This document shows positions 1-5,596 of a DNA stretch of 5,596 nt, in pieces. The notes beneath the pieces are model-generated. The model was given only the letters and a program-made list of their open reading frames with translations, searched no databases and was not told where the DNA came from. Position 1 is the first letter of the stretch; each line of letters begins with the position of its first letter. The stretch comes from Saprospiraceae bacterium (GTDB lineage: Bacteria > Bacteroidota > Bacteroidia > Chitinophagales > Saprospiraceae), in NCBI GenBank assembly GCA_015494245.1, contig WGBN01000377.1:1-5596 (forward strand), read 5' to 3'. Position numbers and translations under genes: made by a program.

Positions 1-2111
1 GGGTAGGAGGGGCAAACGCACAGGTCTTGGTTTCGGAAGACTTTGAGGACGGCTCTTTGCCTTCGGGCTGGACCATACAGACGCTGGCTTCTGATGGCGG
101 CTGGAACTTTGGTACTGCCAGTGATTTGGCCAGTTCTTTTTGGCCCCTCCCCGACAATGGCTCTTTGATTGCAGCAACCAATGATGACGCCTGCGATTGT
201 GACAAATCTGCGGATTACCTGATTATGCCGGCTGTGGACCTCACCGGTGTTATGGCTCTTCAACTCAACTTCGATATGAGTTTTGCAGGTGGCTCTTACA
301 ATGGAGCTACCGAGCATGCGTATATCGAGTACTCTACGGATGGAGGCTCAAGCTGGACTCAATTCATGGAAATCCCCGGAACGGGCGACGTGACCTGGGT
401 GGAGCAGAGTGTGGACCTTTCCGCTTTGGCACAACAGACTGACGGAAATGTAATGTTCGCTTTCCGCTACGATGATAATGGCGGCTGGCTTTTTGGCTTT
501 GCCGTGGACAATGTACTGCTTTACACGCCGGCAGCGCTGGATGTGGCTTTGGCTTCTCTGGATGCTGTGGCCCCTTATGCAGTGGTAGGCGATGACATTA
601 CCATATCGGGAACCATTTTCAACAATGGCCTGGATACCATCCAGAGCGTGGATGTTTCCTGGACAGATGGTACCAACACTTATACGGATAACCTGACGGG
701 TTTGAACCTGATGCCGGGTGCGACTACCAACTTCACGCACTCTACACCTTTTACGGTAAGCGGCTATGAGAGCTATACCATCTCTGTTATGCTTTCCAAT
801 CCCAATGGTAGCGCTGACGGCCTGCCGGTGAACAACAGCGCCGAATTTAACGTAACCGGCTTGTCCTTCCTTCCGGAAAAGAAAATCTTTGCCGAAGAAG
901 CCACCGGTACCTGGTGCGGCTGGTGCCCCCGGGGCGCTGTTTTCATGGAGTACATGGCAGAGACTTATGGAGACTCTTATGTAGGTGTAGCTGTCCACAA
1001 CGCAGACCCCATGACGGTTACTGCTTATGACAATGGGCTTACTTCTTTCCCCAGCTTTTCGGGTTTCCCCTCTGTGGTCTTTGAGCGCGATGTGATTATT
1101 GACCCCTCTGAACTGGAAACTTATTACAACGACTATATCAGTAGAGGCACAGCCGTACAGGTAGAAGTGACCAATGCCGTTCTCGATGTAGCTACTCGTC
1201 AATTGACTGTTGAGGCCAATTCTACTTTTGCTACTTCATTCACTGCTGCTGATTTCAGCTCTTTTTTTACGTTTAAGGAAGACAACGTAACCGGCACGGG
1301 CAGCGGCTACGATCAGGCCAACTACTATTCCGGTGGCGCTGCCGGAGCGATGGGCGGTTATGAAAACCTCCCCAATCCCGTTCCTGCTGACCAAATGGTT
1401 TACAACGATGTGGCTCGCGACATCCTTCCGGGCTTTAACGGACAGGAAGGCATTGAGGACGTAGCGCCGGATGATGTCGTTAGCTCTCAAATGACCTATG
1501 ATTTCCCCAACAACTGGGACCCCCGCGAAATGGAAGTGGTCTTTGTCATGCTGGACAATATCCATGGCGGAGCAGCTTTGAATGCAGATGCTTCTGAAAT
1601 TACCATCATTTGTCCTCCCAACCTGGATATGGATGTGGCCGTCAATGGAGAGTCTGCAGCAGGGGCCGGTGATGGCAGCATTGTGGTAGAACCGAATCTC
1701 GGTATTGCTCCCTTTACCTATATGCTCGACGGTGTAGAAGTGAGTGATGTCATCACCAACCTCTCCGGTGGTGATTACGAGTTGATCGTAACCGACAATG
1801 CCGGTTGCTCCGATACAGTAACAGTTAATCTCTCCGTAGATACCAAAGACATCGAAGGCTTGCAGAAGTTCTCCATTTTGCCGAACCCCGCTCGCAGCCA
1901 GGCTGTCGTGGATGTAGCCTTTGACAAAACGGTTGCTCTGGACATTGAGGTCAGTGACCTGACCGGCCGCGTTGTATATAGCCGCCATATCGGCCAGACC
2001 TCCGGTGGCCGCTACGAATTAGACCTGGCCAACCAGGCAGAAGGTATGTATCTGGTGCGCTTGAAAGTCGAAGACCAAACGCGCACGCAGCGCTTGATTT
2101 TGATGCATTGA
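1..2111 (+). CDS. T9SS-secreted multidomain protein with Omp28-type thioredoxin-fold domain (5' partial)
   Basis: Open from the window's first bases (first complete codon at 3) to TGA at 2109-2111. An internal TTG at 27 is not the real start, because the frame continues upstream and the residues encoded at 12-26 read A-N-A-Q-V, the end of a signal peptide with an AxA cut before Q. The start therefore lies outside the window. Residues below are counted from the TTG at 27. About 5-168: choice-of-anchor J/MAM-like beta-sandwich with the typical DDACDCDKSADYL segment (C56, C58). About 170-280: CARDB-like adhesion domain. About 283-525: Omp28-related domain, with WCGWC at 912-926 (C297, C300) as a thioredoxin-like CxxC site and a GFPSVVF strand whose proline (codon 1068-1070) fits the cis-proline position. 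About 530-605: SprB-like repeat. About 615-694: T9SS type A sorting domain beginning FSILPNP and ending in a YLVRL...RLILMH strand. The protein should cross the inner membrane by Sec and the outer membrane by T9SS, then be anchored or released. A surface thiol/adhesion role is inference. No other frame is credible across this stretch. Confidence 0.9.
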   Translation, partial: VGGANAQVLVSEDFEDGSLPSGWTIQTLASDGGWNFGTASDLASSFWPLPDNGSLIAATNDDACDCDKSADYLIMPAVDLTGVMALQLNFDMSFAGGSYNGATEHAYIEYSTDGGSSWTQFMEIPGTGDVTWVEQSVDLSALAQQTDGNVMFAFRYDDNGGWLFGFAVDNVLLYTPAALDVALASLDAVAPYAVVGDDITISGTIFNNGLDTIQSVDVSWTDGTNTYTDNLTGLNLMPGATTNFTHSTPFTVSGYESYTISVMLSNPNGSADGLPVNNSAEFNVTGLSFLPEKKIFAEEATGTWCGWCPRGAVFMEYMAETYGDSYVGVAVHNADPMTVTAYDNGLTSFPSFSGFPSVVFERDVIIDPSELETYYNDYISRGTAVQVEVTNAVLDVATRQLTVEANSTFATSFTAADFSSFFTFKEDNVTGTGSGYDQANYYSGGAAGAMGGYENLPNPVPADQMVYNDVARDILPGFNGQEGIEDVAPDDVVSSQMTYDFPNNWDPREMEVVFVMLDNIHGGAALNADASEITIICPPNLDMDVAVNGESAAGAGDGSIVVEPNLGIAPFTYMLDGVEVSDVITNLSGGDYELIVTDNAGCSDTVTVNLSVDTKDIEGLQKFSILPNPARSQAVVDVAFDKTVALDIEVSDLTGRVVYSRHIGQTSGGRYELDLANQAEGMYLVRLKVEDQTRTQRLILMH

Positions 2112-2131
2112 TGCATCTCTGTTAAGCCGGT

Positions 2132-2169
2132 AAAGCCTGTTCGGGCAACTGCCCGGACAGGCTTTTTTT
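2132..2169 (+). terminator. Rho-independent terminator of the T9SS/Omp28-like gene
   Basis: It begins 20 nt after the stop codon. The arms AAAGCCTGTTCGGGCA and TGCCCGGACAGGCTTT pair over 16 positions with one T-G wobble and a minimal loop, followed by seven T residues (2163-2169, partly shared with the stem). This is a textbook intrinsic terminator, so the next gene is a separate transcription unit. Confidence 0.93.
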
Positions 2170-2204
2170 CTTAAATATCTCTTAAAATGTCATCTAAACT
2201 CCAC

Positions 2205-2232
2205 TTGAAACGGTTAGATTTACGTAGTTTTG
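2205..2232 (+). promoter_or_regulatory. Bacteroidetes-type promoter of the 244-residue secreted protein
   Basis: TAGTTTTG at 2225-2232 is an exact match to the Bacteroidetes -7 consensus TAnnTTTG. TTG at 2205-2207 serves as the -33 element with a 17-nt spacer, within the range reported for Flavobacterium-type promoters. Transcription would begin near 2238-2240, giving a leader of about 30 nt that ends in an A-rich run before the ATG at 2271. No Shine-Dalgarno sequence is seen, as is usual in this phylum. Confidence 0.75.
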
Positions 2233-2270
2233 CGATAAATAAGTGAAACCACTTTAAAAAAAATGACATC

Positions 2271-3005
2271 ATGAAGCAGGCCTTACACTCTTTGTTTTTT
2301 CTTCTTCTGTTTTTGTCCGGCTTGTCGGCTCAGGTGAGCGTGAGCGTGGACCCTAACCCCTGGTCGGGCACCTTGTCAGCCGATTTGAGCGATGAATGGT
2401 CGGAAGTCATTGCTCATGCAAATTTCACCAACAACGATGCTGCTCAGCAGAGCTTTCGCTGGTACATAGATGTACAAAGCGCTCCGGCAGAATGGCAGTT
2501 TCGCATTTGCGACAACAATGCCTGCTATGGTACTTCTACGGTTACCAATTACGACCCCAATGGCTTTCAGGAGCCTGTCGTTCTCGGAGCCGGAGAAAGC
2601 AGCATACTGGACCTCCACGTTTTGCCGAAAGGCGTAGCCGGCACAGCAATTGTTCATGTCCAATTGTCGGTTGTTGAAGACATCAGCACGGTTTTGGAAA
2701 CGGCTGTATATGAAGTTACGATTGAAAATTCCGTAGCTACTTTTGATTTGGTTTCGGCCCAGCGCGTGCGCATCTATCCGAATCCCGCTACAGACTATAT
2801 TGCATTGACGGAGACTTCGGGCATTGACCAAATTGTAGTGTATAATATGATTGGGCGCGTGGTGCGTACCTTTGATGTGGCAAACAACCGCTCCTACTAC
2901 ATGGCAGACTTACCCGATGGCTTGTATCTGGTAAGCCTTGTCAATCGCGAGGAGGGCGTCATTCGTACCGTTCGCCTGCGCAAGCAAAATGAGCTCGCGC
3001 CTTAA
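2271..3005 (+). CDS. Secreted protein of unknown function with T9SS type A sorting domain
   Basis: 244 residues. Residues 1-20 form a signal peptide: MKQ, a Leu/Phe-rich core, then LSA with the cut before Q21. Residues about 21-155 form a beta-rich, probably Ig-like module. It has a conserved-looking W64-Y65, a WQFRICDNNACY segment (C80 and C85, a possible disulfide) and a stretch LGAGESSILDLHVLPKG, the phrasing seen in many uncharacterised Bacteroidota surface proteins. Residues about 167-240 are a T9SS type A sorting domain: RIYPNPATDYI, then a VYNMIGRVV strand and LPDGLYLVSLV. The product should be exported by Sec, then secreted or surface-attached by T9SS. It has its own promoter and lies between two terminators, so it is probably monocistronic. 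The neighbouring upstream gene also encodes T9SS cargo, but the proteins share only the sorting domain. The start is chosen because the signal peptide begins directly there. I cannot assign an activity. Confidence 0.92.
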   Translation: MKQALHSLFFLLLFLSGLSAQVSVSVDPNPWSGTLSADLSDEWSEVIAHANFTNNDAAQQSFRWYIDVQSAPAEWQFRICDNNACYGTSTVTNYDPNGFQEPVVLGAGESSILDLHVLPKGVAGTAIVHVQLSVVEDISTVLETAVYEVTIENSVATFDLVSAQRVRIYPNPATDYIALTETSGIDQIVVYNMIGRVVRTFDVANNRSYYMADLPDGLYLVSLVNREEGVIRTVRLRKQNELAP

Positions 3006-3027
3006 TGAAAAGCATAGCCTGCTTCTG

Positions 3028-3064
3028 AAAAGGGGAAAACATTACCGGATGTTTTCCCCTTTTT
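3028..3064. terminator. Bidirectional terminator between convergent genes
   Basis: Arms AAAAGGGGAAAACAT (3028-3042) and ATGTTTTCCCCTTTT (3049-3063) form a perfect 15-bp stem around a 6-nt loop TACCGG. The stem has A-runs and T-runs on opposite ends, so a U-tract follows the hairpin on either strand. It occupies most of the 57-nt gap between the stop at 3003-3005 (plus) and the stop of the pterin synthase gene at 3063-3065 (minus), whose last base it overlaps. It probably ends both transcripts. Confidence 0.9.
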
Positions 3065-3473
3065 ATCTGGGCGGATACTCAAAAAAATTGCGTGGCGTTT
3101 CGTACAGGCGAATGTGCAGGTCCAGATGCTCCGGCAGCGCTTTGCGCAGAATTTCCCAGATGATGTAGCAAAAGTGCTCCGAAGTGGGAATGAGCTCTTT
3201 AAATTCTTCGGTATCCAGATTCAGGTTTTTGTGGTCAAAGCGCTTTTCGATCTTTTCGTAGATGATCTCTTTGAGCTCTTTTAAGTTGATGACCATGCCG
3301 GTTTCGGGATCTACCTCGCCGGTAACACATACTTCCAGTTCGTAGTTGTGGCCGTGATAATTGGAGTTGGCACAAAGGCCAAAGACTTCTCTGTTGCGCG
3401 CATCGCTCCAGTCGGGCCGGTAGAGGCGATGGGCTGCATTGAAATGGGCTTTACGGATAACGGATATGCGCAT
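3063..3473 (-). CDS. 6-pyruvoyl-tetrahydropterin synthase / 6-carboxytetrahydropterin synthase (QueD) family
   Basis: 136 residues, the normal length for this family. The enzyme acts on 7,8-dihydroneopterin triphosphate, giving 6-pyruvoyltetrahydropterin (biopterin route) or 6-carboxytetrahydropterin (queuosine route), in the cytoplasm. Visible residues: zinc ligands H15 (FNAAHRL), H40 and H42 (YHGHNY); catalytic C34 (GLCANSN); the D80-H81 pair in FDHKNLN; PTSEH at 96-100; and the pterin-binding glutamate E125 in LYETPRN. The spacing from the catalytic cysteine to the first His of HGH is Cx5HGH, as in animal PTPS, rather than the Cx3HGH of E. coli QueD. GEVDPETGMVINL also resembles animal PTPS. 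For this reason no gene symbol is assigned. The ATG follows the preceding gene's stop by 9 nt, so the two are co-transcribed, and the stop touches a bidirectional terminator. Family membership is certain. The choice of product is open. Confidence 0.95.
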   Translation of the reverse strand: MRISVIRKAHFNAAHRLYRPDWSDARNREVFGLCANSNYHGHNYELEVCVTGEVDPETGMVINLKELKEIIYEKIEKRFDHKNLNLDTEEFKELIPTSEHFCYIIWEILRKALPEHLDLHIRLYETPRNFFEYPPR

Positions 3474-3482
3474 CTTGTCGTT

Positions 3483-3866
3483 TTAGTCTTCTTCGTGCAT
3501 TTCTGCATAATGCTGCATGGAAGCGCCGCCTTTGCGGTTTTGCTCGGCCAGCGTCCAGCCATCGGTTTTGGTGGTTTGCAGCCATACATTTGCCGATTTG
3601 CGGAACACCTGGACGTTGAGTCCGTATTTTTCATGTACGAGTCGTTCAAAGTCCCGTACCGTCATGTCGTCGTTGATTTTAAAGTCGCCTTCGTTGTGAA
3701 TGCTGCGCACCTGCCCTATGGTCAGGTGGTCGTCTAAGAGCTCTTGTTTTAGGGAGGGCTCACCCGGATCGTGAGGTTTGGCGAAGAATTCCAGTTTGAG
3801 ATAGGGGAATTTTTGATTGAACTCCCGTTTAACTTCGGCCAGAGTCTTTTGATCGGTGATGTACAT
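3483..3866 (-). CDS. Conserved Bacteroidota protein of unknown function, co-operonic with the pterin synthase
   Basis: 127 residues from ATG at 3866, beginning MYITDQKTLAEVKREFNQ. The frame stays open upstream to an ATG at 3962, but the codons just after that ATG are the promoter -7 element TATCTTTG, so the upstream extension would not be transcribed. It would also add a low-quality, Ser/Cys/Phe-rich tail. The protein has no signal peptide or membrane segment and is probably cytoplasmic. Visible blocks: FPYLKLEFF (20-28), LTIGQVRSIHNEG (48-60), MTVRDFERLVHEKYGLNVQVFRK in overlapping pieces (68-90), and NVWLQTT...GWTLAEQN (93-110). From memory, this block order recurs in unannotated Bacteroidota proteins, but I know no function. 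The alternation of short strands and a helix could suggest a small alpha/beta fold. It lies 9 nt before the pterin synthase gene in the same operon, which is the only functional hint. Confidence 0.85.
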   Translation of the reverse strand: MYITDQKTLAEVKREFNQKFPYLKLEFFAKPHDPGEPSLKQELLDDHLTIGQVRSIHNEGDFKINDDMTVRDFERLVHEKYGLNVQVFRKSANVWLQTTKTDGWTLAEQNRKGGASMQHYAEMHEED

Positions 3867-3951
3867 AGCTCGGCTTTTGATGAACAAAAAAGAAGAAGTC
3901 CTTTCCTTCAAAAAAGGGATGCTTGGCCACAAAGAGCAGAGCATCTGACTA

Positions 3952-3981
3952 CAAAGATACATTTTCGGGCGTATATGTCAT
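3952..3981 (-). promoter_or_regulatory. Promoter of the unknown-protein/pterin-synthase operon
   Basis: Read on the minus strand, TATCTTTG (plus 3952-3959) matches the Bacteroidetes -7 consensus TAnnTTTG exactly. The -33 element is weak: ATG (plus 3979-3981) in place of TTG, with a 19-nt spacer. Transcription would begin near 3945, giving a leader of about 80 nt before the ATG at 3866. This site lies in the 225-nt divergent gap 3867-4091. I found no equally good TAnnTTTG element facing the CBS-domain gene. Confidence 0.6.
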
Positions 3982-4091
3982 TGACTAAAATCAAAAGACT
4001 TGCTGACAAAAATCATTCTGAAAATGCCTTTAAAGCCTGCATCTTGCGGCCGTAATGAAGGGCTTTTTCATCTTAATTTAAATAGAGCATT

Positions 4092-4529
4092 ATGAATTTT
4101 CTTTCACCCGTTTCTGATTTGATGACCACATCTCTTGTGTCTGTAGGGCCTGATGACAGCATATCTGTTGTGCAAGGGGTCTTTGAGTCCTATAAGATCC
4201 ACCACGTGCCGGTAGTGGAAGGCGATAAATTGGTGGGCATGATCAGCAAGAACGATCTTTACCACTTCATGAGCAATGTTTGCAAGGAAGAAGCTCCTGA
4301 AGGTAAAAACCCCTTGAAAGAGCTGCACGAAGTGCCGGTCAAAAAGATTATGACCTCCGGCCTGGCACGACTGGAGCCCGGCGATCGCATTGATGTGGCA
4401 CTTGAGCTTTTTAAAATCAATCGCTTTCATGCCATCCCCGTAACAAAGGAAGATCGCACCCTTGTGGGCATCCTCACTACGCATGATTTGATCAAAGCAC
4501 TGGCAGAAGGGGATTTAAAAACAGATTAG
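4092..4529 (+). CDS. Stand-alone twin CBS-domain protein
   Basis: 145 residues made almost entirely of two CBS domains, which pair into a Bateman module that binds adenosine nucleotides or related ligands. CBS1 spans about 8-62 (MTTSLVSVGPDDSI, then HHVPVVEGDKLVGMISKNDL). CBS2 spans about 84-139 (KIMTSGLARLEPGDRI, then FHAIPVTKEDRTLVGILTTHDL). Both keep the G-h-h-S/T-x-x-D ligand motif: G49, S52, D55 and G126, T129, D132. A charged linker (KEEAPEGKNPLKEL) joins them. There is no catalytic or membrane domain, so the protein is probably a cytoplasmic sensor or regulator of a partner. A thioredoxin-fold gene follows after 12 nt and is likely co-transcribed. The start is preceded by an AT-rich leader (TTAATTTAAATAG) without a Shine-Dalgarno site. 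The ligand and partner cannot be read from sequence. Confidence 0.95.
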   Translation: MNFLSPVSDLMTTSLVSVGPDDSISVVQGVFESYKIHHVPVVEGDKLVGMISKNDLYHFMSNVCKEEAPEGKNPLKELHEVPVKKIMTSGLARLEPGDRIDVALELFKINRFHAIPVTKEDRTLVGILTTHDLIKALAEGDLKTD

Positions 4530-4541
4530 CCTCAAAGCTGT

Positions 4542-4814
4542 ATGGTTGAGTTGACTATTCTCGGTGTTGGATGTCACAGGCATCAGGCTTTGCGCAACAA
4601 CCTCCTGGATGCGCTAAAAGCCTTTCGCTTTGAGTTGTGCCTCTATGAAGAGTCATCTATTGAAGCCCTGATGCAATACCCCATCTCCGGCACGCCCTCT
4701 CTCTTGCTCGATGGAAAAATCGTCGTGGAAAACCGCGTGCCCTCCGTGGCAGAATTGCGCAAATTGCTGCGAAGGCATCTGAAAAAAATCCATTTGGAAT
4801 CTTTAGAGAAATGA
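4542..4814 (+). CDS. Small thioredoxin-fold protein with altered CxxH active site
   Basis: 90 residues, slightly longer than the usual 75-80 of the small thioredoxin-like (Thioredoxin_3 / redox-active disulfide protein 2) family that it resembles. The first strand LTILGVGC leads to C11-H12-R13-H14, where this family normally has CxxC. The resolving cysteine is thus histidine. The only other cysteine is C33. The rest of the fold is well kept: ISGTPSLLLDGKIV contains the cis-proline P52 after T51, and NRVPSVAELRKLL is the typical C-terminal helix start. A basic tail (RRHLKKIHLESLEK) extends the end. It probably acts in the cytoplasm, since no signal peptide is present. With one active-site cysteine it could work as a monothiol enzyme, bind a metal through Cys/His, or have lost redox activity. 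It follows the CBS-domain gene by 12 nt and ends 72 nt before the peptidase gene. Confidence 0.8.
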   Translation: MVELTILGVGCHRHQALRNNLLDALKAFRFELCLYEESSIEALMQYPISGTPSLLLDGKIVVENRVPSVAELRKLLRRHLKKIHLESLEK

Positions 4815-4886
4815 GGTTTTGTGATGGGCCCGGTGGAATCGCATAGCATAATGCAAGCTGTTGCGTATCTTGCGCCTTAAAAAACG

Positions 4887-5596
4887 ATGAAGCGCATTAC
4901 CCTGTTTCTCTTTTTCGTCAGCCATGCCCTGCTTTCGGTGGGGCAGCAGCCCATTACCTTAGAAGACATTTGGCAGTACTACACCTTTTGGCCTGAGAGT
5001 ACGCCCGGCTTTAACTTTCAGCAGGATGGAGTGCATTACAGCTTGCAGGAAGGGAATCGCATCCTGCAATACGACCTGCGCAGTGGTGAGCAGACAGCTG
5101 TGCTGTTTGATTTGCAGGAAGTGGCCGGAGCGCAGGGAGCAATCGGCGACATGGAGTCCTATGCCTTTAGCCCCGATGAGCAGAAGATACTCATTGCTAC
5201 GCAAGTAGAGCACATCTATCGGCATTCTACCCGCGCAGCTTATTACGTGTATGACGGCCACTCCCTGACGCCCCTTTTTGAAGAGGGTAAGCAGCGCTAC
5301 GCGACCTTCAGCCCGCAGGGCGATAAGGTGGCCTTCGTGTATGAAAACGACCTCTACTACAAAGACCTCAACAGCGGAGAGGTGCATCGCATCACCACGG
5401 ACGGCCGGCGCAATGCCATCATCAACGGCGCGACCGATTGGGTGTATGAAGAGGAGTTTTCCTTTGCGCGGGCTTTCCAATGGGCACCCGACGGCAGCAG
5501 CATCGCTTACTATCGCTTCGACGAGAGCGAAGTGCCGGAATTTACCATGACGCTTTACAAAGACGAGTTGTACCCCGAATACGTTACTTTCAAATA
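4887..5596 (+). CDS. Dipeptidyl peptidase IV family serine protease, S9B (3' partial)
   Basis: The first 236 codons of a gene that runs off the window; complete members have roughly 720-740 residues. Residues 1-19 form a signal peptide (MKRITLFLFFVSHALLSVG) with the likely cut before Q20. The remainder is the N-terminal beta-propeller. Diagnostic points: YRHSTRAAYYVYD, where R112 corresponds to Arg125 of human DPP4; GATDWVYEEEF, where E189-E190 (codons 5451-5456) correspond to the human Glu205-Glu206 pair that holds the substrate's free N-terminus; then FQWAPDGSSIAYYRFDESEVPEF. The hydrolase domain with the catalytic Ser, Asp and His lies beyond the window, so catalytic integrity cannot be judged. 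The enzyme would cleave X-Pro/X-Ala dipeptides from peptide N-termini in the periplasm or at the cell surface. The ATG at 4887 is chosen because it opens the signal peptide and follows an A-rich TTAAAAAACG leader. No clear promoter is visible in the 72-nt gap before it, so read-through from the upstream pair is possible. Confidence 0.93.
   Translation, partial: MKRITLFLFFVSHALLSVGQQPITLEDIWQYYTFWPESTPGFNFQQDGVHYSLQEGNRILQYDLRSGEQTAVLFDLQEVAGAQGAIGDMESYAFSPDEQKILIATQVEHIYRHSTRAAYYVYDGHSLTPLFEEGKQRYATFSPQGDKVAFVYENDLYYKDLNSGEVHRITTDGRRNAIINGATDWVYEEEFSFARAFQWAPDGSSIAYYRFDESEVPEFTMTLYKDELYPEYVTFK

Noticed and set aside
27..29. TTG at 27 as the start of the first gene
   Set aside because: The frame is open to the window edge and the residues before it (A-N-A-Q-V) are the end of a signal peptide, so translation begins upstream.
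348..1988. Two long minus-strand open frames (348-1202 and 1236-1988) opposite the T9SS cargo gene
   Set aside because: Their translations are low-complexity, His/Ile/Val-rich and without recognisable domains, while the plus frame has clear ordered domains throughout. They are antisense shadows of its codon usage.
2263..2274. Three-codon upstream frame (ATG ACA TCA TGA) whose stop overlaps the ATG of the 244-residue protein
   Set aside because: Possible translational coupling, but such a tiny frame in an A-rich leader is easily chance and has no supporting signal.
3918..3945. Inverted repeat GATGCT...AGCATC in the leader of the minus-strand operon
   Set aside because: Six-bp arms with a 16-nt loop are expected by chance, and no riboswitch-like conserved core is recognisable.
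3348..4055. Plus-strand open frames opposite the pterin synthase and the 127-residue protein
   Set aside because: They read as reverse-complement shadows with no family motifs. The minus-strand proteins have full catalytic motifs or coherent composition, plus a promoter and a terminator.
4032..4068. AAAGCC...GGCTTT arms followed by T residues before the CBS-domain gene, resembling a terminator or leader attenuator
   Set aside because: Only six base pairs with a 23-nt loop and no plus-strand gene upstream to terminate. Too weak to annotate.
4959..5550. Open frames on both strands overlapping the last 640 bases (minus 4959-5480, plus 5026-5208 and 5278-5550)
   Set aside because: All overlap the DPP-IV propeller frame, which has a signal peptide and the diagnostic DWVYEEEF motif. 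The alternatives have Ser/Thr/Arg-rich or hydrophobic nonsense composition.

Overview
The window looks like a chromosomal stretch from a member of the Bacteroidota, probably a Saprospiria/Lewinella-like marine or wastewater lineage. The lineage is an inference from protein style, not from a marker gene. Evidence for the phylum is consistent: two proteins end in type IX secretion (T9SS) type A sorting domains, promoters match the Bacteroidetes TAnnTTTG pattern, start codons are preceded by A/T-rich leaders rather than Shine-Dalgarno sites, and all three secreted proteins have glutamine directly after the predicted signal peptidase cut. GC content appears moderate, near 50%.

Layout. (1) 1-2111, plus strand: the 3' part of a large T9SS cargo protein with a choice-of-anchor J domain, a CARDB-like domain, an Omp28-type thioredoxin-fold domain with a WCGWC active site, a SprB-like repeat and a C-terminal sorting domain. 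Its start lies upstream of the window. A strong intrinsic terminator follows. (2) 2205-3005, plus: a good Bacteroidetes promoter drives a 244-residue secreted T9SS cargo protein of unknown function. (3) 3028-3064: a 15-bp hairpin that can terminate both this gene and the convergent operon. (4) 3063-3959, minus: a two-gene operon encoding a 127-residue conserved unknown protein and a 6-pyruvoyl-tetrahydropterin synthase/QueD family enzyme, with a TATCTTTG promoter element upstream. (5) 4092-4814, plus: a twin-CBS-domain protein and a thioredoxin-fold protein whose second active-site cysteine is histidine, 12 nt apart. (6) 4887-5596, plus: the first 236 codons of a dipeptidyl peptidase IV-type secreted protease, cut by the window end.

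How they fit together. The outer parts are secreted/cell-surface functions (T9SS cargo, peptidase). The middle holds cytoplasmic functions (pterin synthesis, nucleotide sensing, a thiol protein). No mobile element, CRISPR array, tRNA or rRNA was seen. I see ordinary Bacteroidota core genes with several informative details (altered redox motif, pterin-synthase subtype signature, shared N-terminal glutamine). I do not see a clear new multi-gene system.
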